A stretch of 52,029 bases of DNA from contig JBGTQJ010000065.1 in the NCBI GenBank assembly GCA_041941305.1, positions 1 through 52,029 on the forward strand. The letters are read 5' to 3'. The translations under genes were made by a program, and so were the position numbers. Numbering within the stretch: the first letter of the stretch is position 1; each line of letters opens with the position of its first letter. Positions 12,001-17,158 of this stretch are shown here, one piece after another. The stretch comes from JANSWP01 sp041941305 (GTDB lineage: Bacteria; Bacteroidota; Bacteroidia; Chitinophagales; Saprospiraceae). The notes beneath the pieces were generated by a model. It searched no databases. It was given only the letters and a program-made list of their open reading frames with translations, and was not told the DNA's origin.

Positions 12001-12664
12001 CGCCAACTCCGAAAAAATTAATATTACTTGTTGAGTACCCTTCACAGTTGATGGTACCGTTATTTGTTAAAATGGATCCTGCATTGTTTACTTTGATGGC
12101 ATCATCTGGTGCAGGATTGGCGGCCGTGCTGACGTTTAAAGTAGCTCCATTGGCTACTGTCAAATCACTTCCTCCAGTTAGAGTTACAGAACGGGCAGTT
12201 GCTGTACCGGAGGGAATATCTACACTGGTTCCATCACCGATTGTAACATCATCATCTGATCCGGGCAGGTTGTCATCTGACCAATTTGCTGCATCATTCC
12301 AACTCGTTGTGCTGGCACCACCATCCCAGGTAATCGCTGCTGACACATAAAAGTTTCCTGGAGAAAAGCCAAAGAAGTTACTGGGTTCTGTTTTACAAAA
12401 ATCTCTTAGAAGGTCTTCGGTTCTGTAGGGAAAATGGCTTGACGGATATAACGTATTTAGATTGTTATTAACTCCTGTATTCTCGCCATTACTATTCCTT
12501 ATTATTCCTGCTACAGCATCATTTTCATAAAAACATTCGGACTCTTCTACATGAATATTTGAAGCTGACACCTTCAGCACAGGTATTCCCAACAAAACAG
12601 ACACTGCCAAGGCTCGAATCAACCTGCTTCCAATATGAGTTGTAAAACTGTAGCTTTGTTTCAT
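1..12664 (-). CDS. Giant exported LamG/ASH/PKD/SprB-repeat surface protein, 3' end outside window
   Basis: The frame is open from ATG at 12664 to the window edge: 4,221 codons are visible and no stop was met. The start is followed by a Sec signal peptide of about 34 residues (basic start, then ALAVSVLLGIPV, likely cleavage after VSA). Residues about 105-480 look like a right-handed beta-helix: six turns carry NxGTIN-type motifs and the end has GTLAPGESPG, as in autotransporter-like passengers. Seven LamG (concanavalin-like) domains then alternate with ASH/choice-of-anchor-D domains (11203-3575). After these come an Ig-like domain, three 98-aa Ig-like repeats, a SprB-like repeat, an ASH domain, a further Ig/PKD-like domain, three 80-aa PKD-like repeats, a second SprB-like repeat and two more ASH domains. 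No catalytic motif is visible. Known families suggest carbohydrate or protein adhesion at the cell surface. Whether it ends in a T9SS sorting domain cannot be seen. I found no convincing TAnnTTTG promoter upstream. Confidence 0.9.
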   Translation of the reverse strand, partial: MKQSYSFTTHIGSRLIRALAVSVLLGIPVLKVSASNIHVEESECFYENDAVAGIIRNSNGENTGVNNNLNTLYPSSHFPYRTEDLLRDFCKTEPSNFFGFSPGNFYVSAAITWDGGASTTSWNDAANWSDDNLPGSDDDVTIGDGTSVDIPSGTATARSVTLTGGSDLTVANGATLNVSTAANPAPDDAIKVNNAGSILTNNGTINCEGYSTSNINFFGVGAYAGTFNNVGTVNCSNAPKGYGVGANGGLVDNDGTINANATRRGISSTANNSNFVNDGIINITNPANIGMVCTHNSNNLFTNNGTINFIDLGGSINGINNSHDILIANNGTIAFSNFTSTGILYNGNSTSFLDNNSGGTFQGDGEIEADGFRNMGGTLAPGESPGIMTFDNSEDFSNSIWEIEIDDNDGVAGTDYDQVLLSSGTATLGGTSTLNVTFNYTPSVGHTFTILNAPTISGTFSTINVTPSTVGVSFDNATGVLTVTAGEALDFDGSNDYVDLPESASLTFNANESITVEMWIKTTQGTGFPQLFTNQRCNTSSLFTLELDNGEPCLRLISSGTQIRFEAAGFNVADGNWHHVAGVHDIANATAYLVVDGQLAASEPDNLTGALSVPSQLIYLGQRHACSSNNRYEGQMDEVRVWKTARTCDQINYYKDCELTGSETDLMAYYQFNQGVAGGNNSGVTTLTDLTSNGNDGTLVGFALSGNTSNWIEPGGVTSGNTCSGTPTPPEMDVQGNSTSIADGDDTPDIADDTDFGNVSSTGSHAHTFTIKNTGTGTLNLTGNPIVAISGSSDFSVTTQPGGTSITSGGSDLTFVVTFTPSGATTETATISIANDDCDENPYNFDIQGTGITVNSTSMNFDGTDDYISIDNSNFYESAFTIEGWLKSSSVGDNSSVFSALTGSNIGVFIGEGPNDKLRFIYRNPPSNSGGIEINSTTTMTDGVWHHFACVLDSDDKLRMYIDGVLESTSSSSVTHLGGVTLELNIGRNVPAVPRYYEGNMDEIRVWDVARTAAEIQANYQKELSGSESGLDGYFKFDDGNCLVVDCSASSTFGVRHGTGGSNNLPQYDSETPTIEDAACTGGGGPPEMNVKGNGQDISDGDTSPSTADDTDFGDVSTSGSDVHTFTIENTDAGILTIDAINITGTNASDFSVGGITLPATVNGNSNTTFTITFTPGAIGSRTATVSLENDDCDEDPYDFAIQGTGATPGAALDFDGSNDYVDLPETASLTFNANESITVEMWIKNTDGSGKPKLFSNQNCSTPILFTLELDDGEPSLRLFSNGTEVRFTATGFNVADGNWHHVAGVHDVANSTAYLVVDGQLAASKPDNITTALSAGNQLIYLGQRDACSSNNRYEGQMDDVRIWKTARTCDEINYYKDCELTGSETDLVAYYQFNQGVAGGNNSGETTLTDLTSNGNDGTLTNFGLSGSTSNWIEPGGVTSGNTCSGTPTPPEMDVQGNSTSIADGDTTPDTADDTEFGDVDNGLSHSHTFTIKNTGTGTLNLSGNPIVAISGSSDFSVTTQPSGTSITSGGSDLTFVVTFSPSGLTTETATVSIANDDCDENPYDFVVQGTGTPGTPGATLDFDGSNDYVSVTGQSFANTSAYTMEGWFKTSSGSAQVIVDGFPAGSSGSYLHVQTQTNGTLRFLHRVPAGVSGGVNIYSTSTVNTGNWVHFACVLENDNTMSLFINGVLEATSSSTVSQIPENISINLGRNHGNSLFFNGSIDEIRFWNVARDCAEISHFKDCELTGSETGLVAYYQFNQGFAGGNNSGETTLNDLTSNNNDGTLNNFALTGSSSNWIEPGGVTSGNACGILIANEIDIQGNSTSIADGDTTPDTADDTEFGDVATGSSHAHTFTIKNTGNATLNLSANPIVAISGSSDFAVTTQPSGNSISSGGADLTFVVTFTPSGLTTETATISIDNDDCGEDPYDFVVQGTGGTPGAALDFDGSNDYVNVTSTAAFRPLRDFTIEAWVKVDNISGYKIIMQHHEDGGGNDGYGLRLNDNQVEFYALNNNGFSAQSVQSTTTIVANQWYHVAGSYSSTYELIVYVDGVPTSKQANGDVLYGETDYFEIGRRSNVVSQHLDGQIDDLRLWTGLRDCNELNFYKNCELTGSEPNLLLNYQFNQGVAGGNNSGETTLNDLTGNHNGTLFNFALSGNGSNWVEPGAITSGNTCSGTPSNPEIDVQGNSTSIPDGDTTPDTADDTEFGDVATGSSHVHTFTIKNTGSGTLNLSGNPIVAISGSSDFVVTTQPSGNSISSGGSDLTFVVTFTPSGLTTETATISIANDDCDENPYDFVIQGTGATPGAALDFDGSNDYVSTGLDIEQAIYPNLTMEAWIYPHSVTGSTRFILSNNSTSEIRRTLYISNGLYSVGLGNSIFETGVSATVNAWAHVAVVYSTTDVVFYLNGNPTFNGGPGGSGTSDQNLNIGNRPHDDSRHFDGKIDEVRIWSVARTCDEINYYDDCELTGSESGLLAYYQFNQGVAGGNNGGETTLEDLTSNNNDGTLTSFSLSGSTSNWIEPGGVTTGNSCSGTPSAPEIDIQGNSTSITDGDTTPDTSDDTDFGDVATGSSHVHTFTIKNTGSGTLNLSGNPIVAISGSSDFAVTTQPTGNSITSGGSDLTFVVTFTPSGLTTETATISISNDDCDEAIYDFVVQGTGGTPAAALDFDGSDDYVHLGTDLFDSQSTGTVEAWVKFDDFSQEQQIFSTVSQPNPGEFFILSVQTNAKVLVGTRTPQAGLFSTTTLSTGTWYHIAVTSDGSDYRLYIDGVEDLGTPFAGGDNGAWFDTQDDGVNNYSIGSLDRAAGNEDFIDGQIDELRIWDDVRDCGEINSFKDCELAGNEAGLLAYYQFNHGVDSGNNGEVTTLDDLSSGNNDGTLNNFALTGTSSNWVEPGGVTSGNSCGSLITPEMDVEGNNTAISDGDNTPSTSDDTDFGDIGVNNCSDVHTFTIENNGNGILNLNGSTTVEITGTHASDFTVSTNPSTTVNANNSTTFDITFNPSATGLRTASVSIANDDCDEGPYNFDIQGTGFDISANLSGAATICDGQSTNLQVSITGGSTNYTVVYSDGTNNYTENNYSSGANISVSPSSNTTYSLVIVTDANGCTSGSLSGTPTVTVNSNPTITLGTSPSICSGTTSADLPYTGTSASPNQYSIDFDATAEGQGFSDVGTTTLPASPISLTVPSGAAVGTYNGTITVTNSSTGCVSPATTFTVTIEANPTITLGTSPSICSGTTSADLPYTGTSASPDQYSIDFDATAEGQGFSDVGLTTLPASPIGLTVPSGAAVGTYNGTITVTNSSTGCVSSATAFTVTIEANPTITLGTNPSVCSGTTSADLPYTGTSASPDQYTIDFDATAEGQGFSDVGLTTLPASPIGLTVPSGAAVGTYNGTIIVTNSSTGCSSSATAFTVTVIALPTFTGVPTDETCPSANDGQIAITVNSGGGSYEYQIDGGGFNSFGGNSVTISNLDAGNYAIEIKDNNNCTSVTQNVTVGTAAHPEMDVQGNNVSIANGDNSPSTSDDTNFGVVTVGNSDTHTFTIENTGGLDLNLTGNPNLVTLSGSGDFSVSTQPSSSTVSASGGTVTFEVTFAPTSPGTLTATVSIANDDCDENPYTFDVSGTSTCTDPDIPTVSASPSIICDGTSSTLAITGGNLNDANDWHWYTVSCGGTAIGTGTSISVNPNTTTTYYVRGEGGCVSPGTCATVQVTVNALPSANAGNDVSICNGTSTQLDGTGSTGTGLSYSWSPTTGLNNPNIAQPDATPSSTTTYTLTVTDGNNCTDTDQVTVTVNNLPTANAGSAATICNGETTQLDGTGSTGTGLSYSWSPTTGLNNPNIVQPDATPSSTTTYTLTVTDGNNCIDTDQVTVTVNNLPSANAGSAVAICNGGTTQLDGTGSTGTGLSYSWSPTTGLSNPNIAQPDANPSSTTTYTLTVTDGNNCTDTDQVTVTVNALPTFSTVVTDETCPSANDGQIALTATSGASPYEYSFDGGTFTSFSGNTHTFTGLDAGSYNIQIRDNNTCLSIIQPITVNTAAHPEINVEGNSTSIASGSNSPSVNDDTQFGEVGIVVGSKEHTFTIQNDGTADLALNGSSLVDITGADANQFDVTQDPTSPVSGSGSTTFKITYSPDAVGTHNATVSIVNTDCDESPYTFDIQGTGTDPEMTVLGNGVEIEDGDPSPSTSDDTDFGSVDINGSTESHTFTITNTGVMNLNLSGSPVVEITGT
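818..1537 (-). repeat. Three tandem 80-aa PKD-like repeats (240 bp x 3, exact)
   Basis: The copies occupy 1537-1298, 1297-1058 and 1057-818. The consensus runs LPSANAGSA, then CNGxTTQLDGTGSTGTGLSY, then SWSPTTGLNNPNIAQPDA, then TTTYTLTVTDGNNCTDTDQV. This is the PKD/Ig-like family typical of Bacteroidota surface proteins. A related single copy sits in the 35-kb gene at about 24118-23875, where it also precedes a SprB-like repeat. Confidence 0.9.
2423..3304 (-). repeat. Three tandem 98-aa Ig-like repeats (294 bp x 3, exact)
   Basis: The copies occupy 3304-3011, 3010-2717 and 2716-2423, all of equal length. Each begins NPTITLGTSPSICSGTT or nearly so, contains ASPxQYSIDFDATAEGQGFS, and ends TVTNSSTGCVSPATTFTVTI or a close variant. 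The DNA is nearly identical between copies, so the expansion is recent or homogenised. Two conserved cysteines per copy could form a disulfide. Confidence 0.9.
3575..11203 (-). repeat. Seven tandem LamG-ASH units (about 353-371 codons each)
   Basis: Each unit starts with a DFDGSNDYV-like strand, at 11203, 10090, 9031, 7918, 6829, 5737 and 4669. It continues as a LamG jelly-roll of about 200 residues. In six of seven units a conserved cysteine-containing stretch follows (KDCELTGSE, then YYQFNQGVAGGNN). Each unit ends in an ASH/choice-of-anchor-D domain with HTFTIKNTG and a DDCDENPY motif near its end. Unit 2 lacks the canonical YYQFNQG stretch and has GYFKFDDGNC instead. Units 1 and 3, and units 2 and 4, are the most alike. 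Confidence 0.85.
11225..12345 (-). other. N-terminal beta-helix-like domain of the left giant protein
   Basis: The domain opens with ITWDGGASTTSWNDAANWS, a common start of Bacteroidota beta-helix surface proteins. Short repeats of the type NNGTINC, NVGTVNC, NDGTINA, NDGIINI, NNGTINF and NNGTIAF follow, spaced about 20-30 residues apart. It closes with GGTLAPGESPGIMTF, a signature known from autotransporter-type helices. The assignment rests on these repeat motifs; the adhesive role is inferred from the family. Confidence 0.65.
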
Positions 12665-12786
12665 AAGTTTATTTTTGTTTCTACTAGTTTTAAGCAGAAC
12701 TATTTTAGCATTCGTTTTTGTAAATTTTTGGAGCATTTGCAATGCCAAAAAAAGATACAACTGCTCCATTTATCACCTGAATAAAT
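12665..12786 (-). other. Intergenic leader of the left giant gene, with competing small inverted repeats
   Basis: This 122-bp AT-rich gap has no credible gene. Two weak inverted repeats overlap: GGAGCA (12730-12735) pairs with TGCTCC (12762-12767), and GCATT (12733-12737) pairs with AATGC (12741-12745). They share bases and cannot form together. No T-tract follows on the transcribed strand, so this does not look like a standard terminator. No TAnnTTTG promoter was found. Confidence 0.3.
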
Positions 12787-15435
12787 CTATTCAATCATCA
12801 CTGATTTCACTTGGCTCATTTTTCCTCTCTTCCCGTCAGAAAATCGAACTTGAATAGCATAATTGTAAAGGGTTCCAACTTCAATGGATTTTGAATCTGT
12901 ATATTCCATCATTTTCGAAGGAACAGAATCAAAAAACGTGACCTCCTCAGTTCCTGAGGATTTTAGAATTCGAAATTCCCAGCTTGTGTCGGGTGGTAAG
13001 GCTCTGGGATCTGGTTCAAAATTCCAGGTCAAAACAGCCGAACTATTGTCCCCACCTGGAATGGCTTTAAAATCCTTAATTAAAATAGCGTCTGGATTGA
13101 AATGAATTTTGGAAGAATATTCTAAAGTATGTTCAGAAAGATTTCCAGATCCATCTTCGGCTTGAATTCTATATTCATACATGATGTCCATGACTACTGA
13201 TGTATCAATAAATGCAGTACTATCAATATGTATGGTTTCAGCTATTTTATTCCAAACAGTATCGGTTTCAGATCCATAAATTCGCTTGTATACATGATAT
13301 TTTACTACATCCTCACTGGCACTTTTTCCCCAATTCACCGTAATCGCTCCAGGACCACTAAAAGGGCTATAAAATTCAGGTCTCAAGGGCGGGACCTTAT
13401 CTGGACGTTCCAATCTTAAAGCAGGAGTAGGATTTCCCCGATTGCTAGCCCGGTCCTCAGCCAATACCTTGTAGTAGATATAGCGATTAAGGCTGACATC
13501 AGGAATTTTATAGGTAAACGTGTTAAGAGCTAAAGGTTGGGGATGAATTCCTCCAAATTCCTGCTCTGGATCATTGGCAAAGTAAACCCAATACCCAGTG
13601 ACATCATCTGCTTTACTATGCTCCCATACCAAGGTAACGGTACCATCATCGGCAATTTTTCCATTGAATACTTCGGGAGGGGGAGGTGGAACCAAATCTG
13701 GTACGTGCATATATTGAACCAAGGAAAGGTTTACGTTCCCATAAATATCACTTGCAAGGATTTGGAAATAATGTGCTCTTTCTCCAGAGATACCGCCCTC
13801 TGGTTTATAAATAAATTCCGTTTGGTTTTTATCCAATTTTCCACTTACCGTGTCCATCGCAGTTCCTTCAGGTTTGTTTCCTAGCAATACTAAAAAATAA
13901 TCAAAATCATCTTCGATCACCAATGGATCCCATTTAATAACTCCTTGCTGAAGCGTATCATAAAAAGCTACATCTGTTATTAATGGTTGATACGGTGGAG
14001 TTAAATCTATTGCCTCTCCAGTTTCTTCAGCATACCCACTGAATTCACCAAAACTATCTAGGCCTTTGAGACGGTAACTAAAAGGTTTGAAATTGACTCC
14101 AACACTATCCATAAATGAATAATATCGTAGAGGAAATTTTGGGTCTTCGCCAAAAACCATAAGATCTTCATGTACTGGTTTCCATGTTTTTCCACCATCT
14201 TCAGATCTTTCAAGTTTATAAGCTGAAAAACGGTTATCGTTTTCGACTTTATCCCAGATAATAGTTAGTACTTTGTCCTTAGCTTCAATCCTCAATCCAC
14301 TAGGTGGAGCAGTTGGAATATAATTATTTTCAACGGTTAACAAAGCGCTGGAAAAAAAACCTGGGGCTGCCTCAGATCTAATGGAATAAAAATAAGTAAC
14401 CCCCTCTTCCACATCTTTATCGACATATCGAAGACCAAGGATATCTGCAGCTAAGGAAGACCGTTCAGAAGCAAATAATGCAAAACCCCATCGGTTTTCG
14501 AACAAATTAGATTTATCCATTATGGATTGAGCTTCCTCATCTCCTTCTCTACTGTATATTTGGGCAGCTGCAAGGATGGCTATACTATCATGTTCAATTC
14601 TTCCTTCCATCGAATCAAGAGGCCATGCTTTTAAATAAGCAATATCCTCTCCTATAATTCCAAATTTTTTGCTTCGTGCAATGGAATAACCAGACTCATT
14701 AGATTCTGACCATAAGGATGGTTTATTAGGAGCCCATCTTAATACGATAGAATCACCATATGCTTTTGCAATACCAAAAACAGTAGGCGGGGCTTCAGGT
14801 CCCTTTGGGTTTGCCATTTGGTAAAGGGATTTATCATTGGGAAATTCAAATTCTAGAAATCTACCAGATGGGTTTCTCTCAAACCTACCAATTACACTAT
14901 TATCAATTTCCACTTCCCCTAAAAGCTTCGTTCCAGATCCCTGATTTAAACTTATGACATATCGATATTTTTTCCCAAGGATACCAGTAGAATCCATCAG
15001 CATTAAACCTACTGCTTCCGTTATTTCGGAAAAGCGTTCTGCTTCAGCAAGCACATAATTGTAACGCATGGCTACTGGATCCAGATTCTCAGTACTTGGA
15101 AATTGAAAAGAAGTATCGTAAAGCAATGCTCCAACTGGTTCCATCAATCCCTCTGCATCGTCTTTATGGTAAAGAAACCAATCCGGCTCTTTAGGTAGCA
15201 CCAAATTAGCAATTATAACTTTTTTAGGGGCGCCTCCTTCAACCTCATACCGCTCAACCATATAACCTTCTTTTAGTCCCTCTAACCAAATTGTTGGGTC
15301 AGTTGGATACCATTTTAAGGATACCCTGTTACCTTCTAGTATTTCTGCTTCCACAATTAATGCTCCCTGCCCATTTAGATGAATAGAACTTGAAATCAGG
15401 AATCCTAATAAAATGATGGTTTTAAATAACTTCAT
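12787..15435 (-). CDS. Exported fibronectin type III protein with duplicated FnIII-like N-terminal module
   Basis: The protein is 882 aa from ATG at 15435. An in-frame TTG at 15459 adds eight residues before the signal peptide and is a poorer start. MKLFKTIILLGFLISSSIHL is a Sec signal peptide ending near NGQ. Residues about 20-195 and 210-370 are two copies of a module marked by W-x(6-7)-G-Y-x-V/I-x-R and a helical stretch (RYNYVLAEAERFSEITEAVG; RWGFALFASERSSLAADILG). About five FnIII-like domains follow, starting near residues 372, 477, 582, 680 and 780, with prolines such as LVPPPPPEV at the joints. No enzyme motif, transmembrane helix or T9SS C-terminal signal is visible; it ends VKSVMIE. 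The N-terminal module is shared with the upstream gene 109 bp away. A structural or scaffolding role beside the giants is inferred from context. Confidence 0.9.
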   Translation of the reverse strand: MKLFKTIILLGFLISSSIHLNGQGALIVEAEILEGNRVSLKWYPTDPTIWLEGLKEGYMVERYEVEGGAPKKVIIANLVLPKEPDWFLYHKDDAEGLMEPVGALLYDTSFQFPSTENLDPVAMRYNYVLAEAERFSEITEAVGLMLMDSTGILGKKYRYVISLNQGSGTKLLGEVEIDNSVIGRFERNPSGRFLEFEFPNDKSLYQMANPKGPEAPPTVFGIAKAYGDSIVLRWAPNKPSLWSESNESGYSIARSKKFGIIGEDIAYLKAWPLDSMEGRIEHDSIAILAAAQIYSREGDEEAQSIMDKSNLFENRWGFALFASERSSLAADILGLRYVDKDVEEGVTYFYSIRSEAAPGFFSSALLTVENNYIPTAPPSGLRIEAKDKVLTIIWDKVENDNRFSAYKLERSEDGGKTWKPVHEDLMVFGEDPKFPLRYYSFMDSVGVNFKPFSYRLKGLDSFGEFSGYAEETGEAIDLTPPYQPLITDVAFYDTLQQGVIKWDPLVIEDDFDYFLVLLGNKPEGTAMDTVSGKLDKNQTEFIYKPEGGISGERAHYFQILASDIYGNVNLSLVQYMHVPDLVPPPPPEVFNGKIADDGTVTLVWEHSKADDVTGYWVYFANDPEQEFGGIHPQPLALNTFTYKIPDVSLNRYIYYKVLAEDRASNRGNPTPALRLERPDKVPPLRPEFYSPFSGPGAITVNWGKSASEDVVKYHVYKRIYGSETDTVWNKIAETIHIDSTAFIDTSVVMDIMYEYRIQAEDGSGNLSEHTLEYSSKIHFNPDAILIKDFKAIPGGDNSSAVLTWNFEPDPRALPPDTSWEFRILKSSGTEEVTFFDSVPSKMMEYTDSKSIEVGTLYNYAIQVRFSDGKRGKMSQVKSVMIE

Positions 15436-15544
15436 AAATCGCTTTATTTTATTTGACAAGTCTAAGACTTTAATTTATCAAGGTTAATTTGCTCAAATGG
15501 ATCCAAATGGTTTACATCCTCCCACTTCCTAGTCTGGTATCATT
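15436..15544 (-). other. Intergenic gap with a short palindrome
   Basis: The gap between the 509-aa and 882-aa genes holds no gene. AAGTCT-A-AGACTT at 15458-15470 is a perfect six-base inverted repeat about 23 bases before the downstream ATG. It could be an operator-like or RNA element, but it is short enough to be chance. Confidence 0.25.
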
Positions 15545-17074
15545 TCAATTCGCCCTTCTACCCAATATTTCTATTTCAGCAATATTGAGTGCATATTTGG
15601 CATCTTCAGCAAGTTGTAATCGAACAAACCTCCCTTTTGTGTTTGGAGGAATCGATATCTCTATAATTTCTTTATCGCTGTCATTTCTCAAATCTGATGA
15701 CCAGGAAGCGTTAGCCCTGGCAGTTTTCACATCCAGATTTTCAGGAAATGGGTTATTGCCTATCAATAAATAGTATTTTTCGAGTCCTTCCATACAACAA
15801 TCTGTGCGGTTGAAAATGCGCAATGATTCTATCCATTCATGACCTCCCAAATCCACTGTCACCCAAGCTCCGGCTTCTGTTTCCGTCATCAAAACAGATC
15901 CTCCTTCAAAGTCTCCGTTGGTATTTCCATCTATGACCATATTGGCTATTGAGGAGGAAGCAGTACTGCTAGCTGTAGCAACTTGACCAGAAGCCAAATT
16001 GTCTTTAAAGGCATCTGAATTTTGAACTGAAACCATGGATGTATTATCGATTTCCAATACCGGATCTTTGGGCGGCTGTATGAAATAGGTATAGAACATT
16101 TCTTTTTCTACATCAGTGTCTTCATATCCCCATCCAAGAAATTCGGAAGCTTTAGAGGATTTTTCTGCTGCAAACAGGCAAAACTTATATCTCAAAACGT
16201 CAACCATCTCTTCTTTAAAGGGGCTCTCAGGATAGAGCATGGCCTTAGCTAAATGGACATAAGGATCTTGATTTGTTACACTTTCCGTAGCCGATTTGGC
16301 TTTAATATTTCCAATAACTTTCTTTTTGCCATTCATATCTTCCCTTTCTACTCTGAATCCCTTTGAAATTCCCTCTTTCCAAAGTTTTGCATCTCCAGTA
16401 ACCCATTTGATAACAATTTTATCACCATTACCACTCCCGCTGGAATTCACCTCAGGAATTTTGGATTCTTGCCAGGTCTCTGCCCAATCAAACACAGGTT
16501 CATTTCGGGGGATATCAAAATATTGATTGCTTAACTTTTCCTCATCTCCATTTGGGTTGACGGTAATCGAACCACTGAGTTTTTGATCCAAGCTCTTGAC
16601 AGAATATTTATAGGTATGATTGCTTGCTGCATTTGCATCTTTGACACCTACACCTAATGCAATTGCCAGCTCCGCATCATTCTGAATTTCCTGAAAGAGG
16701 TAATTGTATCTTAGCTCATTAGCTGCCGATAGCATTTTCCCCTGGTAGGAATAAAGCGGTGAATCGTGAACCAACCATCCCAACATTTCGATAAATGGAA
16801 TGGAAAACCCATCTTCACCTGCAAACCAATTCCGCTCATTAGGTATCACCTTTTTGCTCATAACCTCTTTTTTCCCATTTGAAAGATTTTCTCTTTCCAC
16901 CTGGTATCCAATGGACACCAATTTCGCCCAATGATCCGGGTCTTTCACTTTCCAGTAGATGAGCAAACCGTCCTCCTTTTGTTCACCAAAAACTTGCAAA
17001 GGCTCCTGAGAAAAAACTTCAGAATCAAGCATTGGTGATAATGCAAAAAGCAAGATGAATGAGAAAAACTTCAT
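15545..17074 (-). CDS. Exported protein with duplicated FnIII-like module and F5/8-type-C (F-lectin-like) domain
   Basis: The protein is 509 aa from ATG at 17074; MKFFSFILLFALSPM is the signal peptide. An upstream in-frame ATG at 17122 lies in the loop of a strong hairpin and would put 16 polar residues before the signal, so it is less likely. Residues about 20-195 and 210-345 are two copies of the module also found in the downstream 882-aa protein (HWAKLVSIGYQVER; LWKEGISKGFRVER). Residues about 358-509 form a discoidin-like beta-sandwich: NLASGQVATASSTAS, GAWVTVDLGG, FNRTDCC, and RFVRLQLAE near the end. F-type lectins bind fucose through H-x26-R-x-D-x4-R/K. Here the His is Met and the last Arg/Lys is Gly, so fucose binding is doubtful. 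No T9SS sorting domain is visible at the end (EIEILGRRAN). The gene lies 84 bp after the 35-kb gene. Confidence 0.9.
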   Translation of the reverse strand: MKFFSFILLFALSPMLDSEVFSQEPLQVFGEQKEDGLLIYWKVKDPDHWAKLVSIGYQVERENLSNGKKEVMSKKVIPNERNWFAGEDGFSIPFIEMLGWLVHDSPLYSYQGKMLSAANELRYNYLFQEIQNDAELAIALGVGVKDANAASNHTYKYSVKSLDQKLSGSITVNPNGDEEKLSNQYFDIPRNEPVFDWAETWQESKIPEVNSSGSGNGDKIVIKWVTGDAKLWKEGISKGFRVEREDMNGKKKVIGNIKAKSATESVTNQDPYVHLAKAMLYPESPFKEEMVDVLRYKFCLFAAEKSSKASEFLGWGYEDTDVEKEMFYTYFIQPPKDPVLEIDNTSMVSVQNSDAFKDNLASGQVATASSTASSSIANMVIDGNTNGDFEGGSVLMTETEAGAWVTVDLGGHEWIESLRIFNRTDCCMEGLEKYYLLIGNNPFPENLDVKTARANASWSSDLRNDSDKEIIEISIPPNTKGRFVRLQLAEDAKYALNIAEIEILGRRAN

Positions 17075-17099
17075 AGAGTCAGCATTTAAGGTGGTTTGG

Positions 17100-17145
17100 T
17101 TCCTGGTGGCAACCAAGGGCATTTTGCCTTGGTTGCCACCAGGAA
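17100..17145 (-). terminator. Strong 19-bp perfect hairpin after the giant gene
   Basis: Arm TCCTGGTGGCAACCAAGG (17101-17118) is the exact complement of 17127-17144. One more A-T pair (17100/17145) extends it, and the loop is eight bases. It starts 14 bases after the giant gene stop (TAG, 17161-17159). No U-tract follows on the transcribed strand, so a partial terminator, a 3'-end stabiliser or a processing site all fit. The loop contains the ATG at 17122. Confidence 0.6.
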
Positions 17146-17158
17146 ACCCTACAGAATT

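Noticed and set aside
12721..12786. Rho-independent terminator after the 882-aa gene
   Set aside because: The inverted repeats are weak and the T-run lies inside the possible loop, not after the stem.
15458..15470. Palindrome AAGTCT-A-AGACTT as an operator
   Set aside because: It is too short, has no second site or known regulator nearby, and is likely by chance in AT-rich DNA; kept only as a note.
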